A DNA stretch of 64,000 bases from Cacajao melanocephalus (Eukaryota; Chordata; Mammalia; Primates; Pitheciidae), in the NCBI GenBank assembly GCA_963573385.1, contig CAUYLG010066143.1, positions 1 to 64,000 on the forward strand, given 5' to 3'. The translations under genes were made by a program, and so were the position numbers. Positions within the stretch are counted from its first letter, which is position 1, and each line of letters opens with the position of its first letter. A model generated the notes under the pieces. It saw nothing but the letters and a program-made list of their open reading frames with translations. It was not told where the DNA came from and did no database searches. Positions 1 to 16,859 of the stretch are shown in pieces.

Positions 1-105
1 CCTCCCCTCTCTCCCTCCCTCTTCCCCCTCCTTTCCCCCTTCACCCTCCCTCCCTTCCTATCTTCCTCCCTTCCATCTTTCCTTCCTTTTTTCCCTTTCC
101 TTTGT
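1..105. repeat. Polypyrimidine (C/T-rich) low-complexity tract
   Basis: About 100 bases of almost pure C and T (CTCCC, CTTCC and TTTCC units) open the window. It is an imperfect pyrimidine tract rather than a clean microsatellite. It lies in intron 8 of KIAA2012, where the transcript would carry the purine complement. Confidence 0.85.
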
Positions 106-199
106 TTTTGCTTAACACAATTTGAGTTAGGCTTCTGATGCTTTTTAAATGAGAGTCCTCATGACATATAAATGAGGGAAGAACTCCATGGATTCACTC

Positions 200-480
200 C
201 CCACCCTGCCCCAAACTGTTGCCCAGGCTGAAGTGCAGCGGCACAGTCTTGGCTTACTGCAGCCTCCACCTCCCAGGTTCAAACAGTTCTCTGCCTCAGC
301 CTCCCAAGTAGCTGGGATTACAGGCGCCTGCCACCACGCCTGGCTAAGTTTTTCGTATTTTTAGGAGAGATGGTGTTTCACCATCTTGGCCAGGCTGGTC
401 TTAAACTCCTGACCTCATGATCCACCCGCCTCAGCCTCCCAAAGTCCTGGGATTACAGGCGTGAGCCACTGCTCCCGGCT
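200..480 (-). mobile_element. AluS/Y SINE, antisense, tail degraded
   Basis: The reverse complement carries both Alu monomers, ending on the plus strand with CAAAGTCCTGGGATTACAGG and GTGAGCCAC. The phrase GACCTCATGATCC suggests an S-c or Y class copy. The poly-T block expected at the left end has decayed. Confidence 0.9.
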
Positions 481-769
481 GGATTCACTTTCTTTGTATC
501 CGATTCCTATGTTTCATTTTCAGTGTGTTGGCAAGCTCAGTGCATCTGGCTTTAAGAATCTGGTTCACGATGGCCTGGTGGTTTTCCTCAGCTTCCTATC
601 AGGGTCATCATGGAAAATAATCAGATCTAACCCAATCTTGTGAATAGTCTTGTCTCTCTTTGTATGAAGTATATCTTTTTATTCTGATGGTTTGACGTCT
701 GGGACCTGACTCTCCCTCCCAGGGCTGGCCGATTCCTGGAGAGAATAAATTACTTACCTGGGAACATAT

Positions 770-1190
770 TTGTCATATGCACCCCAACCAACCTAGAGTT
801 CCTAACCCCCAACGGCCTCCGTTATCGAACTCTTACCTTCCCAGGCTACTGTCCACCTGCTGTAATGATCAGAGGGCCAGTATCAGACAGCAAGGGGACA
901 GCCTGTATGCTGCAGAGCTGGCTGAATTATGCAAACTAGACAATTCTAAATCTGCTTAGCTTGCTTGCTCTTCCTTGTCCATATTCCTTCTACAAAAACC
1001 AATACAAACTCTTGCCTGTGCTCCCTGCCTTCTGCCTCCTGGAGGCTGGTGCACCCCCACGTGGCCCTGCATGGTGTGGCATGCCTCCTCCTCTTGGGAA
1101 CTGTGAGTAACAAACTGACTTTTCAGTGCCAACTGTCTCCTTATCTCTTGGCCTCACCACACCTGAATAATAAGACCTACATTTAAAAAC
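770..1190 (+). mobile_element. Possible endogenous retrovirus solo LTR (family unassigned)
   Basis: This non-Alu block has an LTR-like order: a C-rich left part, a stretch around GCTTGCTTGCTCTTCCTTGTCC with CTACAAAAACC, a T/C-rich and G/C-rich segment, then CTGTGAGTAACAAACTGAC and AATAATAAGACC. I cannot name the family and saw no clear target duplication. Intron 8 of KIAA2012. Confidence 0.35.
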
Positions 1191-1234
1191 ACTGTGTTGT
1201 TGATTTTTTTTTTAAGGAGCTGAGTAATTTTTTT

Positions 1235-1440
1235 TGGTAAGGTAAAATCTACATACAGTGAATTGTACAGATCTTAAGTGTACAGTTCAATGAGTTTTGA
1301 CAAATGTATAATCCACAAAACCAACCCAGAGTGAGAACATTTTTATCACCCCAGAAAGTTGCTTCATGCCCCCTTCCATTGGTCTTTCAAGCTCGACCGT
1401 TACGCGTTCTTCTTTCTAGTGAGGAGTCCAAACAGCTTTT
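1235..1440. mobile_element. Old LINE-1 (L1M-type) 3' fragment
   Basis: The words AAGTGTACAGTTCAATG, TTTTGACAAATGTATAATCC and CACCCCAGAAAGTTGC match the recurrent tail segment of old mammalian L1 copies. A second copy of the same segment is at 16860-17110. Strongly diverged and truncated. Confidence 0.5.
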
Positions 1441-2520
<1,080 letters not shown>

Positions 2521-2959
2521 CTAGAGAAAATTTAAAAACAAAACAAACATGGCAGGTATCCAAACCCTGCTGCCTGCAGGGGCAAATGATACTGTCTTTT
2601 ATTGTATCTCTTGCACCAGGAGCTGCTGAGAGAGGTAAGCTAATCCAACTGGGAGCCGGTATCTGACTTTAGTGGTGCCACTCGGTCTCCTGGGATCCAG
2701 CATATGCTCCTGTTAATCCTGACTGGGATTCATCTGAGAATTATAAACATGCTCAGTTTAAGGGCCTTTGGGAGGATATATAGTCTTTCTTTTTCTTGCA
2801 GCTGGGGAAACTGAGCTGGACTAAAATGACATGGCTGAGACCTCTTTGTACTGATTGGGAGAAATCTCAGCATATGTTGTTAAGGGACAAAGCAAGGTGC
2901 AGAACATTGAGCAAGGTTTCCCGTAAGAAGGGGCAAGAAAGAGCATTTGTGATTGCTGA

Positions 2960-3110
2960 CCTTATCTAAGCTCTCTAAGCCACTATTTCTTCCCCTGTAA
3001 AATAGGAGTAATCATGCTATCTACCTCCTAAGGTTGTTATAAGGATTAATGAGCTAATATATGCAATTATAGTAGTGTTTGAAACTAGGATTATTTCCTT
3101 ATTTCTTTGA
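2960..3110 (+). mobile_element. MIR SINE fragment
   Basis: Core words CTAAGCCACTATTTCTTCCC, CTGTAAAATAGGAG and GGTTGTTATAAGGATTAATG follow the MIR 3' half in order. Intron 7. Confidence 0.7.
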
Positions 3111-3263
3111 GAGTAGACTCTCCTCTCATTAGCATTTATCTAGCCACTAGCAGAAAAATTGAGGCTTTTTCATACTTATAGAATATGAATATAACTGACA
3201 AAGAATTGCTGTGTGTCAGAATCAGCAACTAATTTGGTCCAGTTTTTTTTCTGCCCCCAAAAA

Positions 3264-3292
3264 GTGTGTGTGTGTTTGTGTATGTGTGTGTA
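3264..3292. repeat. (TG)n microsatellite, interrupted
   Basis: About 29 bases of TG dinucleotides with TTTG and TATG interruptions; short, so probably of low variability. Confidence 0.85.
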
Positions 3293-3299
3293 TGAGGGA

Positions 3300-4300
3300 T
3301 TCACTGGGGCAGTAGTAAGAGCCTCTTGTTTCCAATTATTCAGAGGTTGCTGAAGATTTCTCCTTTTAGTTTGCAACTTTTAACATATGAACTTGGCTCT
3401 ATGAAATGTATACATGTGCTGGTTTCAGGAGTTCAGTTTCATAGGAGGAAAAATAAAAGCATCAGGCCTGCTGTTTGCTCCTGGTCCAAAGAAATGTGGG
3501 AAGTCAGATATCCTTCTGGTATCTCCTTTTTAGTACTCAAAAAGAAAAAATAAGATCAGAAGCATACATAAGCGACCTATGTATTTAGAGGTGATTGAGG
3601 AAGGAAACTCAGCCAAATCTATGCAGGGTAATATTTATAATTTTGAGACATTAAGAAAATGATTAACCAAACACACGCACATAGGATCTTTGTGTTCCTG
3701 GAGACCTTCACTGTCCAGGTGCCGGCTGCCCACCAACTGCCCTCTTTTGAATACTGACCTTGTGCATTTTGTTTGACAAGGTTTGCATTGAGAAATCAAT
3801 GTGGAAACGCAAATGATTTGTGTGAGGTATGGCTGACAAGCCAAGACTTAATTTCTTTATCCTAATTAAAAATTTACACAGAGTTTTAATATGGTGGAAA
3901 ATATTGCTTTCCTCTGTGAAACCATATGCATGGGTTGAGGGAAGGGACTCCTTTCCTCTGGGCCTGGCCCAGTTCTGGGCTGACCCAGGAGTGAAGTCGA
4001 GGGCTTTCCTTGGGCTTGTGGTGAGCTTGGTAGGTCAGGCCTGCTGTTCCCTCCTGCACCAAAGGAACCTGGGAAGACAGAGGCCCTTCTGGTGTGGATG
4101 GAAATGTTTAGACCAACGCAGAGACAGAAAATCTGAGAAAATCTTGAACAGACTATAAACAACCTCCCTCACTGGCACCAGGACCACCTGGAGTGCCCAT
4201 GGCTGCTTCAGGGCCACTTCAGATGACACGAATCCCTACAATTAATCAACATTGCTGTAGATCACAGTCAGATACAACATGCTTTTCTAAAAGCACCTCA
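3300..4300. other. Intron 7 unique sequence
   Basis: No dimeric Alu or L1 is visible. Overlapping frames on both strands around 3829-4162 reach 98-109 codons but show no splice-consistent or family signal and are treated as chance. Confidence 0.5.
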
Positions 4301-4309
4301 TCTCTTCTT

Positions 4310-4470
4310 ATCCTTCTGCTATCCCTGAAAGGTTGACATTATTATCTGTATACACAGATAAAGTCACTGTGCTCAGAGCATGTGAGTGACCACTCACGTT
4401 CCCATAGCTACTATGGGCAGAACATTCTGGATCCCTTGCTTGTCCCCATTTATCATTGGTGCCTCCAAGC
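4310..4470 (-). mobile_element. MIR SINE fragment, diverged
   Basis: The words TTATTATCTGTATACACAGA, GCTCAGAGCATGTGAGTGAC and CCATAGCTAC resemble the reverse complement of the MIR core (bases corresponding to the GATGAGGAAACTGAGGC region) with heavy divergence. Confidence 0.4.
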
Positions 4471-4931
4471 ACTGAATAAAGACCCACATAGAATTGCAAG
4501 GCAGGACCGGGCCAGAGACAGACAAGGACATCTCTAAAAAAGGTGTATTTGGCTCCTGAAGGAGGTTGATAAACTTGCAAATTTTCCCCTACATTTTCAA
4601 AGGTGGTAGACCTTCAGTAGAGCCAAACTGCTGCTCGATTCAAGATCTCTAGCATTTTGAATCTGAAGTGGGTTTACTGCTTATAAACTCAGATTCTGTT
4701 CTTTAATACGTTTACAGATAATCCCCAGCCCCTTAAGAAATCAAAGGATTCTGTTGCTGCTAGGGAGTGTGGTAATAACACATGCTTTAAGGTAGAATTG
4801 GTGGCAGCTGAAATTCCTTGCACTTCACGATTTTCAACCTTTATTAAATTACTACAGCTGTATCCCAGCTCCACCTGGTGAGCTCAGATGCTAGAGAGGC
4901 CAGTTCTTTCTTGAGACATTCTTTTGAGTCA

Positions 4932-5234
<303 letters not shown>

Positions 5235-5379
5235 TTATCACGTTGTGGTTAATGGGGAGAAAGGCAGGGAGAGTGCTGGGGCACTGGGACAGCCCTAGCT
5301 ATGGGGGAGGTAGGTTCAGGGAGCCTCAGTCTCCTGATCTGGGTTGAATGCTTGCTGGCTGAGTCAGGTGGTGAAGAGA

Positions 5380-5620
5380 ATGATAATAATGATTAATATG
5401 TATTGAGCTCTAAATATGGGGAAAGAATTAGGTAGAACATTTCATATACGTTAACTCAATTTCCACAATAGCTTTATGGGGTTATTATTATCCCCATTCT
5501 ACAGATGAGGAAACTGAGCATCAGCAATATTGGTTAATATGCCCACAATCACAGCTGTTAGTGGGGGTAACTTGAGCCCAGACAGTGTGATTTCCGAATG
5601 ATGCAGCTAAGCACTAGGCA
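5380..5620 (-). mobile_element. MIR SINE, near full length
   Basis: The plus strand shows the reverse of MIR: TATTGAGCTCTAAATATGG, then CATTCTACAGATGAGGAAAC and TTGAGCCCAGACAGTGTGA in the expected order. Intron 6 side of exon 7. Confidence 0.8.
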
Positions 5621-5673
5621 AAGAGGCATCTGCCAGAGTCTCATTCCCATATCCAGCTAGATTCTGGCTTTTC

Positions 5674-5975
<302 letters not shown>

Positions 5976-6038
5976 GGCTTTTATTTTCTAAGGTGAGTGG
6001 CACAGGGAAGTGATGTTCGGGGTGCTTCAGTGTCCTCA

Positions 6039-6281
<243 letters not shown>

Positions 6282-6596
6282 CTAGGGAAGGACAGATACA
6301 CATTCCCGTAAACAGGCTGTCATAAAGGGGCAGAGCAGGTTTCTTTAACAGTTAAGTCCTCGTGGCTAAGCTTGTGGTTTCAAGGGTGAAATTTCTTTGC
6401 AGGTTGGGAAGAAAAATAAGGTTATAACAGCAAGCTCTCTGATGCTGTTTAGTACAATAAAACATTTTATTATTGATGATAGAATGATACTTAGCCATGC
6501 CTGACAGTGCTATCTTGTGAAAAAAAATTAAAATATTTTGATTAAAAATCAAAATAAAGTGCCAGTATTGGTGTCTTTATTATGAAATGTTTCTCA

Positions 6597-7205
<609 letters not shown>

Positions 7206-7384
7206 AAGAAGAAATGTTTCTTCCCTCTGCCTTTCCGTTCTGTGGCTCTTCCTCTTTCTTCTTCTCCTTGGCATATGACCTTCTTGTAAGTCAAATGAGT
7301 TTATTCAGGATGGGAGCAGATGTTGTCTGTGTTGCTCTGAACAATTGTTACGTTGTACACACACACACCCCACCTTAGAGTTTA

Positions 7385-7575
7385 GAAAGTGTTTCTACAT
7401 TGTAACTCATTTAATCCTCACAGTAATCTTGTGAGACATATGATAATAGCTCCATTTTACAGAAGAGGTTAACTCAGGCTCAAAGTTAGTTACGATTCTT
7501 GGACAGGCTCATCAGAACTAGCAAAAAGCAGGACGCAAACCAAGGCTTTTCTGAGTCTAAGGCAATAGCTGTTTT
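7385..7575 (-). mobile_element. MIR SINE fragment
   Basis: TTAATCCTCACAGTAATCTT, CTCCATTTTACAGAAGAGG and AACTCAGGCTCAAAG are the reverse of the MIR core in order. Confidence 0.75.
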
Positions 7576-7785
7576 CCGAACAAGATTAACAGCTGCCAAG
7601 ATGGGCAAAGAGTCAGGAGAGAATCTGTGGTTACATAAGTTTGGAAAACCTAGAGTTTAACGAAGTTAAGCTGGTGACCATGTTACAGAGCTTCTTGAAG
7701 CCCTCTGTATCTAACTACCTATGTGACTTTCCAGGAGAAGGTATGCAGCACTTCTCCAGTGTATTTGCCTATGAAACTCTTATTT

Positions 7786-8075
7786 CTTTATTTAGAGACA
7801 GGGTTTTGCTCTGTCACCCAGGCTGGAGTGCAGTGGCACGATCTTGGCTTACTACAACCTCCTCCTCCCAGGTTCAAGTGATTTTCCTGCCTCAGCCTCC
7901 TGAATAGCTGGGATTACAGGTGCCTGCCATCATGTCTAGCTAATTTTTGTATTTTTAGTAGAGATGGGTTTCGCCATGTTGGCCAGGCTGGTCTCGAAAT
8001 CCTGGCCTCAGGTGATCTACCTGCTTTGATTTCCCAAAGTGCTGGGATGACAGATGTGAGCCACTGCACCTGGCC
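7786..8075 (-). mobile_element. AluS SINE, antisense
   Basis: Starts in TTTAGAGACAGGGTTTTGC and ends GCCACTGCACCTGGCC, with the CTAAAA/TTTTAGTAGAGATGGG linker of S-class copies. It faces the next Alu (8264-8578) head to head across about 190 bp. Confidence 0.92.
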
Positions 8076-8183
8076 AAAACTTTTTAAAATGGAGCATCTT
8101 GCAATGCTAGAGTTCATAAGTGACACTTCGGGGAAATGATGGTCAAAAAGGTCAAAGTACTCTTCCTTTCTCTGGAGCTCTCA

Positions 8184-8758
<575 letters not shown>

Positions 8759-8770
8759 TCACCCCGGAAA

Positions 8771-10105
8771 TGGACATGGTGTTCTTGCTGTCTGCAAACT
8801 GCCTCGCTTCTTGCTTCTCTTCTCTGAGGGAAAGTGCTCAAGGCCCTCCCTTGCTCTCCCTCCTCCCTTATTTCTGTATTTCTGATGGTGCCTCCTCGGA
8901 AGTGGCAGCCAGGTTTGTGGAAACAGCTGCACTAGCATTCGGGAGGCTCAGGGGCGAGTCTTCATTTCTTGGACACAGTTTCCCCATCTGGGGATACAGA
9001 TTTCGTGCCCTTACTTCCTTGTAGAGTTATCTGGAACTCAAATAAGATAACGAATGTCTCCCTTTGTAAACTGTGAGGGATTAGTGGATGACAGTGGTGT
9101 GATTATGGTGGCGTGACATGCAGCGTGCTCTGTTGTCATGGAGGGCTCAGCCTGAAGCAAGCTCTTGGGATTCCTGGGCTGTCTCCTGGCTCTTTACTTG
9201 TGGAAAAGCCTCTGCTGAACGCACTGAGTGGGACTGCTGTTTAGCTCTCTGAACTTATCCTGTCTGCAACCCTCAGGAAGGATCTGAGTCAACAAATGAC
9301 TCCAACATAGTTAACTAATCTTTCATCAATGGTTTAAGGGGTCCTGCAGCTGTTTTCATCACTTTCTCAAGGTAGATTTATTGCTGAAACAGTCTGGCAC
9401 AGCTTCCTTGTTTGGAGCCAAGCTTTAGCAATACCTTTATTCCCAGCATGTGGCTCTATGGAACATTGTGGGGTTGTCTTTCAGCCAGGGGCTCTGGAAG
9501 GCTTTGGGGGCCTGTGCGTGATGGAGCATAAGACTTCTGGGAGCTGCTCCTCTGCTGCCTCCAGCAGCCAGCCTCACCTTCCTTCTCTGCTCCCCCTCAT
9601 TATTTCCATCCTTGGTGTCATTGGGCCAAGAGTCAATTGCTCACAGGTGGGGCTACTCAGCCCTCTTTTTTTTTTCTTAGTAAACATCATCATCTGATTC
9701 TCCTTCCTTTGCCCGCTGGCTCCTGAAGGCTGTGCTGGATGTGAACGGAGGCTGAGTGTTGGTGGAAGAAACACAGGCTCAGGCTCAGGCTCAGGTTCTG
9801 GTTTACAGGGTCTGCTCTGGTTTTAGTGGCCCAGGGAAGTCTGATGGGCTGGGGACTCATTAATATGAGGTGACTTGGGGCTACATTAGGCCTGCTCCTA
9901 AGAGGACCTCAACTTCTTACAGACTGTAGCACTAAAGACCTTTTGGGATATTCTAGAATGAGTCCTTGTAGAATGATTCCTTGGGGTCAAACCAGACACT
10001 AACTAGGTCCATCCTTCCTGGTCAGATTCACCTGGAACCAAATGCATTTCTGAGGTTGGAGGAAGTGAAACTCTAGCCAAGTGGCCACTTACCTACTGAA
10101 TAGTC
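8771..10105. other. Intron 4 unique sequence, GC-moderate
   Basis: No Alu or L1 in about 1.3 kb. A weak MIR-like stretch may lie at 8980-9075. It includes a short hexamer repeat (listed separately). Confidence 0.5.
9774..9796. repeat. (GGCTCA)n short tandem repeat
   Basis: Just under four tandem copies of a CAGGCT hexamer. Confidence 0.85.
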
Positions 10106-10425
10106 TTTTTTTTTTTTTTTTTTTTTTTTTTTTGGTGGGGTAAGGGGACATAGTCTCACTCTGTTGCCCAGGCTGGAGTGCAGTGGTGTGATATTGGCTC
10201 ACTGCAATCTCCACCTCCAGGTCCAAGTGATTCTCCTGCCTCAGCCTCCCAAGTAGCTGGGATTACAGGCATGGACCACCACACCCAGCTAATTTTGGTA
10301 TTTTTCATTGAGATGGGGTTTTACCATGTTGGCCGGGCTGGTCTCGAACTGCTGACGTCAAGTGATCCACCTGCCTCAGCCTCCCAAAGTGTTGGGATTA
10401 CAGGCATGAGCCACTGTGCCCAGCC
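10106..10425 (-). mobile_element. AluS SINE, antisense, long poly-T
   Basis: A 28-base T run precedes GAGACATAG-like sequence (here GGACATAGTCTCACTCTGTTG) and both monomers end in CCACTGTGCCCAGCC. CTGAA(T/C)AG on both sides is a likely partial target duplication. On the opposite side of exon 5 from the sense Alu at 8264. Confidence 0.92.
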
Positions 10426-10719
10426 TGAACAGTTTTACACATTGGGTATCTAAGTTGGGGTTGGGGCATTGTGAGTAGGGGGATACAGAAACAATCTTTC
10501 CTTTGGCGATATCCCATCCCAGGTAAGTTTGAATTTGTGACTCAGTGCAAGGGGAAACAAGAATTCTTTTCTTAGTAAACATCGTCATCTGATTCATTTA
10601 TCTGTGCTGAATAGAAACAGGTTTGCAAGCAAAGTATTGGAAGCTTCAGTTGTTGAAAGGAGACGACAAAACTTAGTCTCTGTGTATCTCAAATATGGAT
10701 TCAGATAATCCAAATAATC

Positions 10720-10880
10720 TGCATTGGAGTAGCTCTGTCCTGTGCTTTTTCACAAACAACCCAGGGAGGAAGGAATGCAGACTTCAGTATTTGCATTTTA
10801 CAGATGCGCAAACTGAAGATGCAGGGGGCTTAAGTGACTTGGCCAACATCACGTTGTTGGAGGACATGGGATTTGCAGCT
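10720..10880 (-). mobile_element. MIR SINE fragment
   Basis: GCATTTTACAGATGCGCAAAC, TTAAGTGACTTGGCCAACAT follow the reversed MIR core. Intron 4. Confidence 0.7.
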
Positions 10881-11089
10881 GGGACTTTTGCTGATGCTTC
10901 AGATAAAGTGTCAGGCAAAGAGAGGGAAGCAGTGGACGATAAGGTTTAAACAAATGAAGACATCAGTCAGGGTTCAAGTTACAGCCACTGAACTATTTTT
11001 GCTTCTTTTAAAATAGATTTTTTTGGCTGCTGTGATTATGGGCAATTGGGCATTACAATTAGTAATTATGCTTAAAACACAAGCTGAGG

Positions 11090-11295
11090 AGGGATAATGA
11101 ACATTTATTGAGCACTTAGTATGTACCAACTTCTATTAATACATTATCTTATTTAATTCCCACATGCAACCCTGTGAGATAAAGATAGGTACAGTCATCT
11201 CAATTTTATAAATGAGGAAACCGAGGCCCAGAGTGGCCATATGGCTTGGATTCAGTGCTAATGGCCACATGTTTAATCACTGTTCGATACAGCCT
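11090..11295 (-). mobile_element. MIR SINE, near full length
   Basis: TTATTGAGCACTTAGTATG, then ATCTCAATTTTATAAATGAG and GAAACCGAGGCCCAGAG in reversed MIR order. Confidence 0.8.
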
Positions 11296-11366
11296 CTTTG
11301 TTTTCTGCCTGATTGTGACAGCTCCTTGGTATGTGGCATCAATTAGGAGAGTCACTTTATCCCTCA

Positions 11367-11728
<362 letters not shown>

Positions 11729-11894
11729 CTCAAGTGAGATGTGTGGTCAGTTGAAATGTTTAATGACCCCAGGCTCTGAGAACATGCCATATTCTTCTCT
11801 ATTCATTCAATAAAGCAGATTCACTACTTATCCTGACCAGATCATTTCCTCAAGGATGGAGCTTGGTCAGATACTGCCATTGTTTCTGGAGAAT

Positions 11895-12185
11895 ATATAT
11901 TTTAGAGACAGGGTCTCACTCTGTCACCCAGGCTGGAGTACAGTGGTGCCATCATACCGCTCACAGCCTTGAACTCCTGGGCTCAAGTGATCCTCTTGCC
12001 TCAACCTCCCCAGTAGCTGGGACGATAGGCATGTACCACCACACTCATCTGAAATTTTAAACTTTTTGTAGAGACAGGGTGTCACTATGTTGCCCAGGCT
12101 GGTCTCACACTCCTAGCCTCAAAGCGATCCTCCCTCCCTGGCCTCCCAGAACATGAGCCTCAGGCATGAGCCACTGAGCTTGGCC
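11895..12185 (-). mobile_element. AluJ SINE, antisense
   Basis: TTTTAGAGACAGGGTCTCAC at the left, TTTTTGTAGAGACAGGGTG linker and CCACTGAGCTTGGCC at the right; strongly diverged. Confidence 0.9.
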
Positions 12186-12344
12186 AAAAATCTTAAGTTG
12201 GGCTCTTGCTCTTTTATTTTCTCAAGAACTCTGCCACCAGCCAAGGCCCTCGTCTTTGCCTATTACTGCTACCCAGTTGTCTTCTCCCATCTCCCTTACC
12301 AAAGGCAACTTCTGGCTCTTTAAATGCTTCAAGTTCCATAGAAT

Positions 12345-12530
12345 AATATTGACAGGGTCAATCCCCATAGTACTAAACAGTTTACAGGTAGCTCACAATA
12401 ATTTTCTATGTAGCCATGATGTAGATCTTATTGTGCCCATTACAGGGATGAGCAAACAGAAGCTCAAAGAGGTTAAACGACTTGCTTAAGATCTTACACT
12501 AGTAAGTGAGAGAACAGCCATTTCGATACA
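12345..12530 (-). mobile_element. MIR SINE fragment
   Basis: CCCATTACAGGGATGAGC, AAGCTCAAAGAGGTTAAACG and ACTTGCTTAAGATC are the reversed MIR core. Confidence 0.75.
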
Positions 12531-12639
12531 TATTTCTGGCTCCAATCCTATCTATATATTTCACATTACAGTGCCACAAAAATCACAGCATTAAGAAATA
12601 TTAAAGTGGAACAGATCTAAGAAATCATCTAAAATCTAG

Positions 12640-12865
12640 AGTCTAGACCTATACTGCCAAATACAGTAGCCACCAGCTGCATGTGGATATTTAGATGTAA
12701 ATTAATTAATATAAAATAACATAAAAAGCTCAGTTTCATTGTTGTACTACTACATTTCAAGTGCTCAATAGCCACATGTCGCTAATGGCCACTTTATTTA
12801 ACAGCACATATGGAACATTCCATCACTGCAAAAAGTACTATATTGGACAGTACTGGTCTGCACTA
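12640..12865. mobile_element. Palindromic DNA-transposon (MITE-like) fragment
   Basis: The arms ATACAGTAGCCACCAGC and ATAGCCACATGTCGCTAATGG with TATTGGACAGTACTGG are reverse-complementary to each other. This is typical of a non-autonomous DNA transposon with the TGTCCAATA/GCCACATGTGGC core common in primate genomes; I do not assign the subfamily. Confidence 0.55.
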
Positions 12866-12992
12866 ACCCCTCATTTTACACACTGAGGGCTATGCAACCC
12901 AGAATCCCAAGACCTTGTTTTGGGAAGCTCCATTTTAAAGTGTTAACAGTCCAAATATCTGAGAAGTGGCCATAAAGTCAACATGTAAATCA

Positions 12993-13211
<219 letters not shown>

Positions 13212-13497
13212 TTAGCAATAACTACAAGGTTCCTCACTTGCACTAGTCTTGGCTTTGGACATTGACCATTAGCGAAGACTATTAGAGGATGAGGGAGATT
13301 AAAAAATCAGATAGAACCCATAGAGGCTTCTCTGTTCAGTGTCTTGGGTGCTTCTGGTTCTGTGCTACATGTGTGCTTCCTCTACCTCATTATTTCCAAG
13401 AACCGGCTCTCCCTGGTCGAAGGAACATGGCAGCTTCTTTGGGACAAAAAGCTTCTCCTGCCTTAGGAGGAGATCCAGTGGTAGTGGATGTATCCTA

Positions 13498-14180
<683 letters not shown>

Positions 14181-14309
14181 AGGAAGAGGGTGGCAGGGGC
14201 CATTGGCTGGTGGGCTCACACTAGATTCTTGCCATTGTGCCTCCAGCTTGAGGGTCTCACCTTCAAGAGGGACTTTGGCAAGGAATTATGGCAAGTAGCT
14301 CAAGAATGC

Positions 14310-14333
14310 GTGTGTGTGTGTGTGTGTGTGTGT
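14310..14333. repeat. (TG)12 microsatellite
   Basis: Twelve uninterrupted TG units, long enough to be length-variable. Confidence 0.9.
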
Positions 14334-14774
14334 TTTCTTAAACCACATGTTTTAGCCATACTCCATGGAGGACTCAGAGACATTTTTTGAGATTAAGAGG
14401 GGCCTTCATTCTGGGGAATGTTGGACCTAGGCTGTGGGAGAGTGGCCTGCTCTGCTCTCTGCCCCACCCAATGAGAAACACTTCTTTGGGTAAGAGGCTC
14501 TTTCTTACAAGTGTCAGATAAATGGAACTGCCTATAACTGTGGAACTGCCCTGGGAGTAAAACTAATGACTGGACGAGCCCACAACTTTCATTTTGCTTC
14601 AAGTCACCACTTAACTGGGGGAGAGAATTGTTTTCTCTTCTTTCTCAGGGTAAACCTATAAAGCAGGAAGAAAGTCAGTCTTTCTCTGGTCCTGCCTGTT
14701 TGCTGTTGCTGAAGAAATGGCAAACAGCTGACTGGGCACTGGCGCATTCTCTGCTCACTCTTCTCATCCCCAAC

Positions 14775-14940
14775 AGTTTTGCCAAATAAAATACAGGATG
14801 TCCCAGTTAAATTTGAATTTTAGATAAACAATGAATACTTTTTTAATAGAAGTATGTCCCGAAGATTGCAAGTGTAACCGTTTACCTATGTTGGGGGATA
14901 GGGGTGGGTATGCATATGCTAAATCTGGCAACTTTAATCT
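14775..14940. mobile_element. MITE-like DNA transposon fragment (MER53-type)
   Basis: AATACAGGATGTCCCAGTT, AAATTTGAATTTTAGATAAAC and AGAAGTATGTCCC, with GCTAAATCTGGCAAC at the right end, match a palindromic element I recall as MER53. The family name is from memory. Confidence 0.45.
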
Positions 14941-15149
14941 TCAACCACCTCTCGTTTTTGTTTTCAAGAATTTACAGAGTGCGTTTAGGGTCTGTTCATC
15001 AGAAGGGTGTCCGTTGCACTCCTAATGGATTGTCCTGGAGAACCGCCATCTTTAAGAGGAAAAGGCCTAACATTTCACTTCCGGGAGGACGTGGGATCAC
15101 CTCAGATGGGGAACTAAGGAATGTTGGGAAGAATGTGGAACTAGGGGTA

Positions 15150-15255
15150 CAGGGTGGATGTGACTTCTGGCCCCAGCTCTGCTTTTGACTGAATGACCTT
15201 GGACAAATTACTTTGTCTCTCTGGGATTCTTTTTCCTTATCTTGTAAAAGGTGGG
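15150..15255 (+). mobile_element. MIR SINE fragment
   Basis: GAATGACCTTGGACAAATTAC and TTTTTCCTTATCTTGTAAAA are the MIR core region. Confidence 0.6.
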
Positions 15256-15489
15256 GGTTGAACTGGAGGGTCTCTGAGTGGAGAATATTGGGAAGAAAGT
15301 TCTGGCCTGGATGTGGCGTGTGAGGCTGCTGAGGGGGAGGAGTGGGAGTGAAGGCAGGACTTCAGGCTGTCCTTCCCTCTGCAAATGTGCTAGAGGACAA
15401 AGGGTGGGAGCTGTGAAAGAGGCTTGTGAGCTCCCAAGTGTGGGGACTTTGCTTTAACACAGAATTGGGCTTGAAATCCTGGTGTTTTA

Positions 15490-15747
<258 letters not shown>

Positions 15748-16311
15748 TCAGTAAACAGCACAGCTGCTGGGCCCTGAGCCGCCCAGTGATACAGGCTCGT
15801 TAGCACAATCTTCATCAGTAACCCAGGAAACTCCCAGAAGGTGCCAGAAGGCACCAAAAACAGATGCCTCGGCTAATAGACATAAACCAAGAGCCCACAG
15901 AGCAAAGCTGGGAAAGGCCCCTGCAGGCTTGCAGTTGGAAGCAGAAGGAGAAATGACATATACCAGACCCCATCTTGAGATAGAGCATTAGGAAAGGATA
16001 AAAGCTTCAGAAGAAAATACATTACCTAGTTCAGCCTGTGGAAATCATTTTAGTATCTTCAAAAATGGTTCTGTACTATAATGGGAAAGCCAGCTTACAA
16101 ATCTGCATTGGCATTCAGTGTTTGTAATATGAATAATGGGACAGACAGATCATATCCGTATTCACAGGGAGCCTGGCATTTTGAAAATATCTGGCTCTGA
16201 TGCATTTCATTTAAGCTGGGGAGAATTTTCTGGGAACCTACCTGCCAAAGTCAGTGCCACTGTGCAAGACATCATGGGGAATAAATACGAATAATAACAT
16301 CTTACAATTGA

Positions 16312-16623
<312 letters not shown>

Positions 16624-16859
16624 AGAACTTTCACCTCAACTGTAATCCTATAAGGTGGACTGAGTTACTATAACCACTTAAGTGATGTTGAAAGCCTCAG
16701 AGGATGATTGCTTAGGCACGAGAATAGCAAAAGTGTGACATTTGTATTGACATCTCTCACCCTCCCCAATGTCCATGGCAGACATCCCTAATCAATCACA
16801 GCATTCTTGATTGCTGAACTGAAGGTGATCTCAGAATCCACTTTCTCCTTAAAAACATT

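Noticed and set aside
3829..4162. Overlapping 109- and 98-codon frames on opposite strands
   Set aside because: No splice sites in phase, no family resemblance, both strands open alike.
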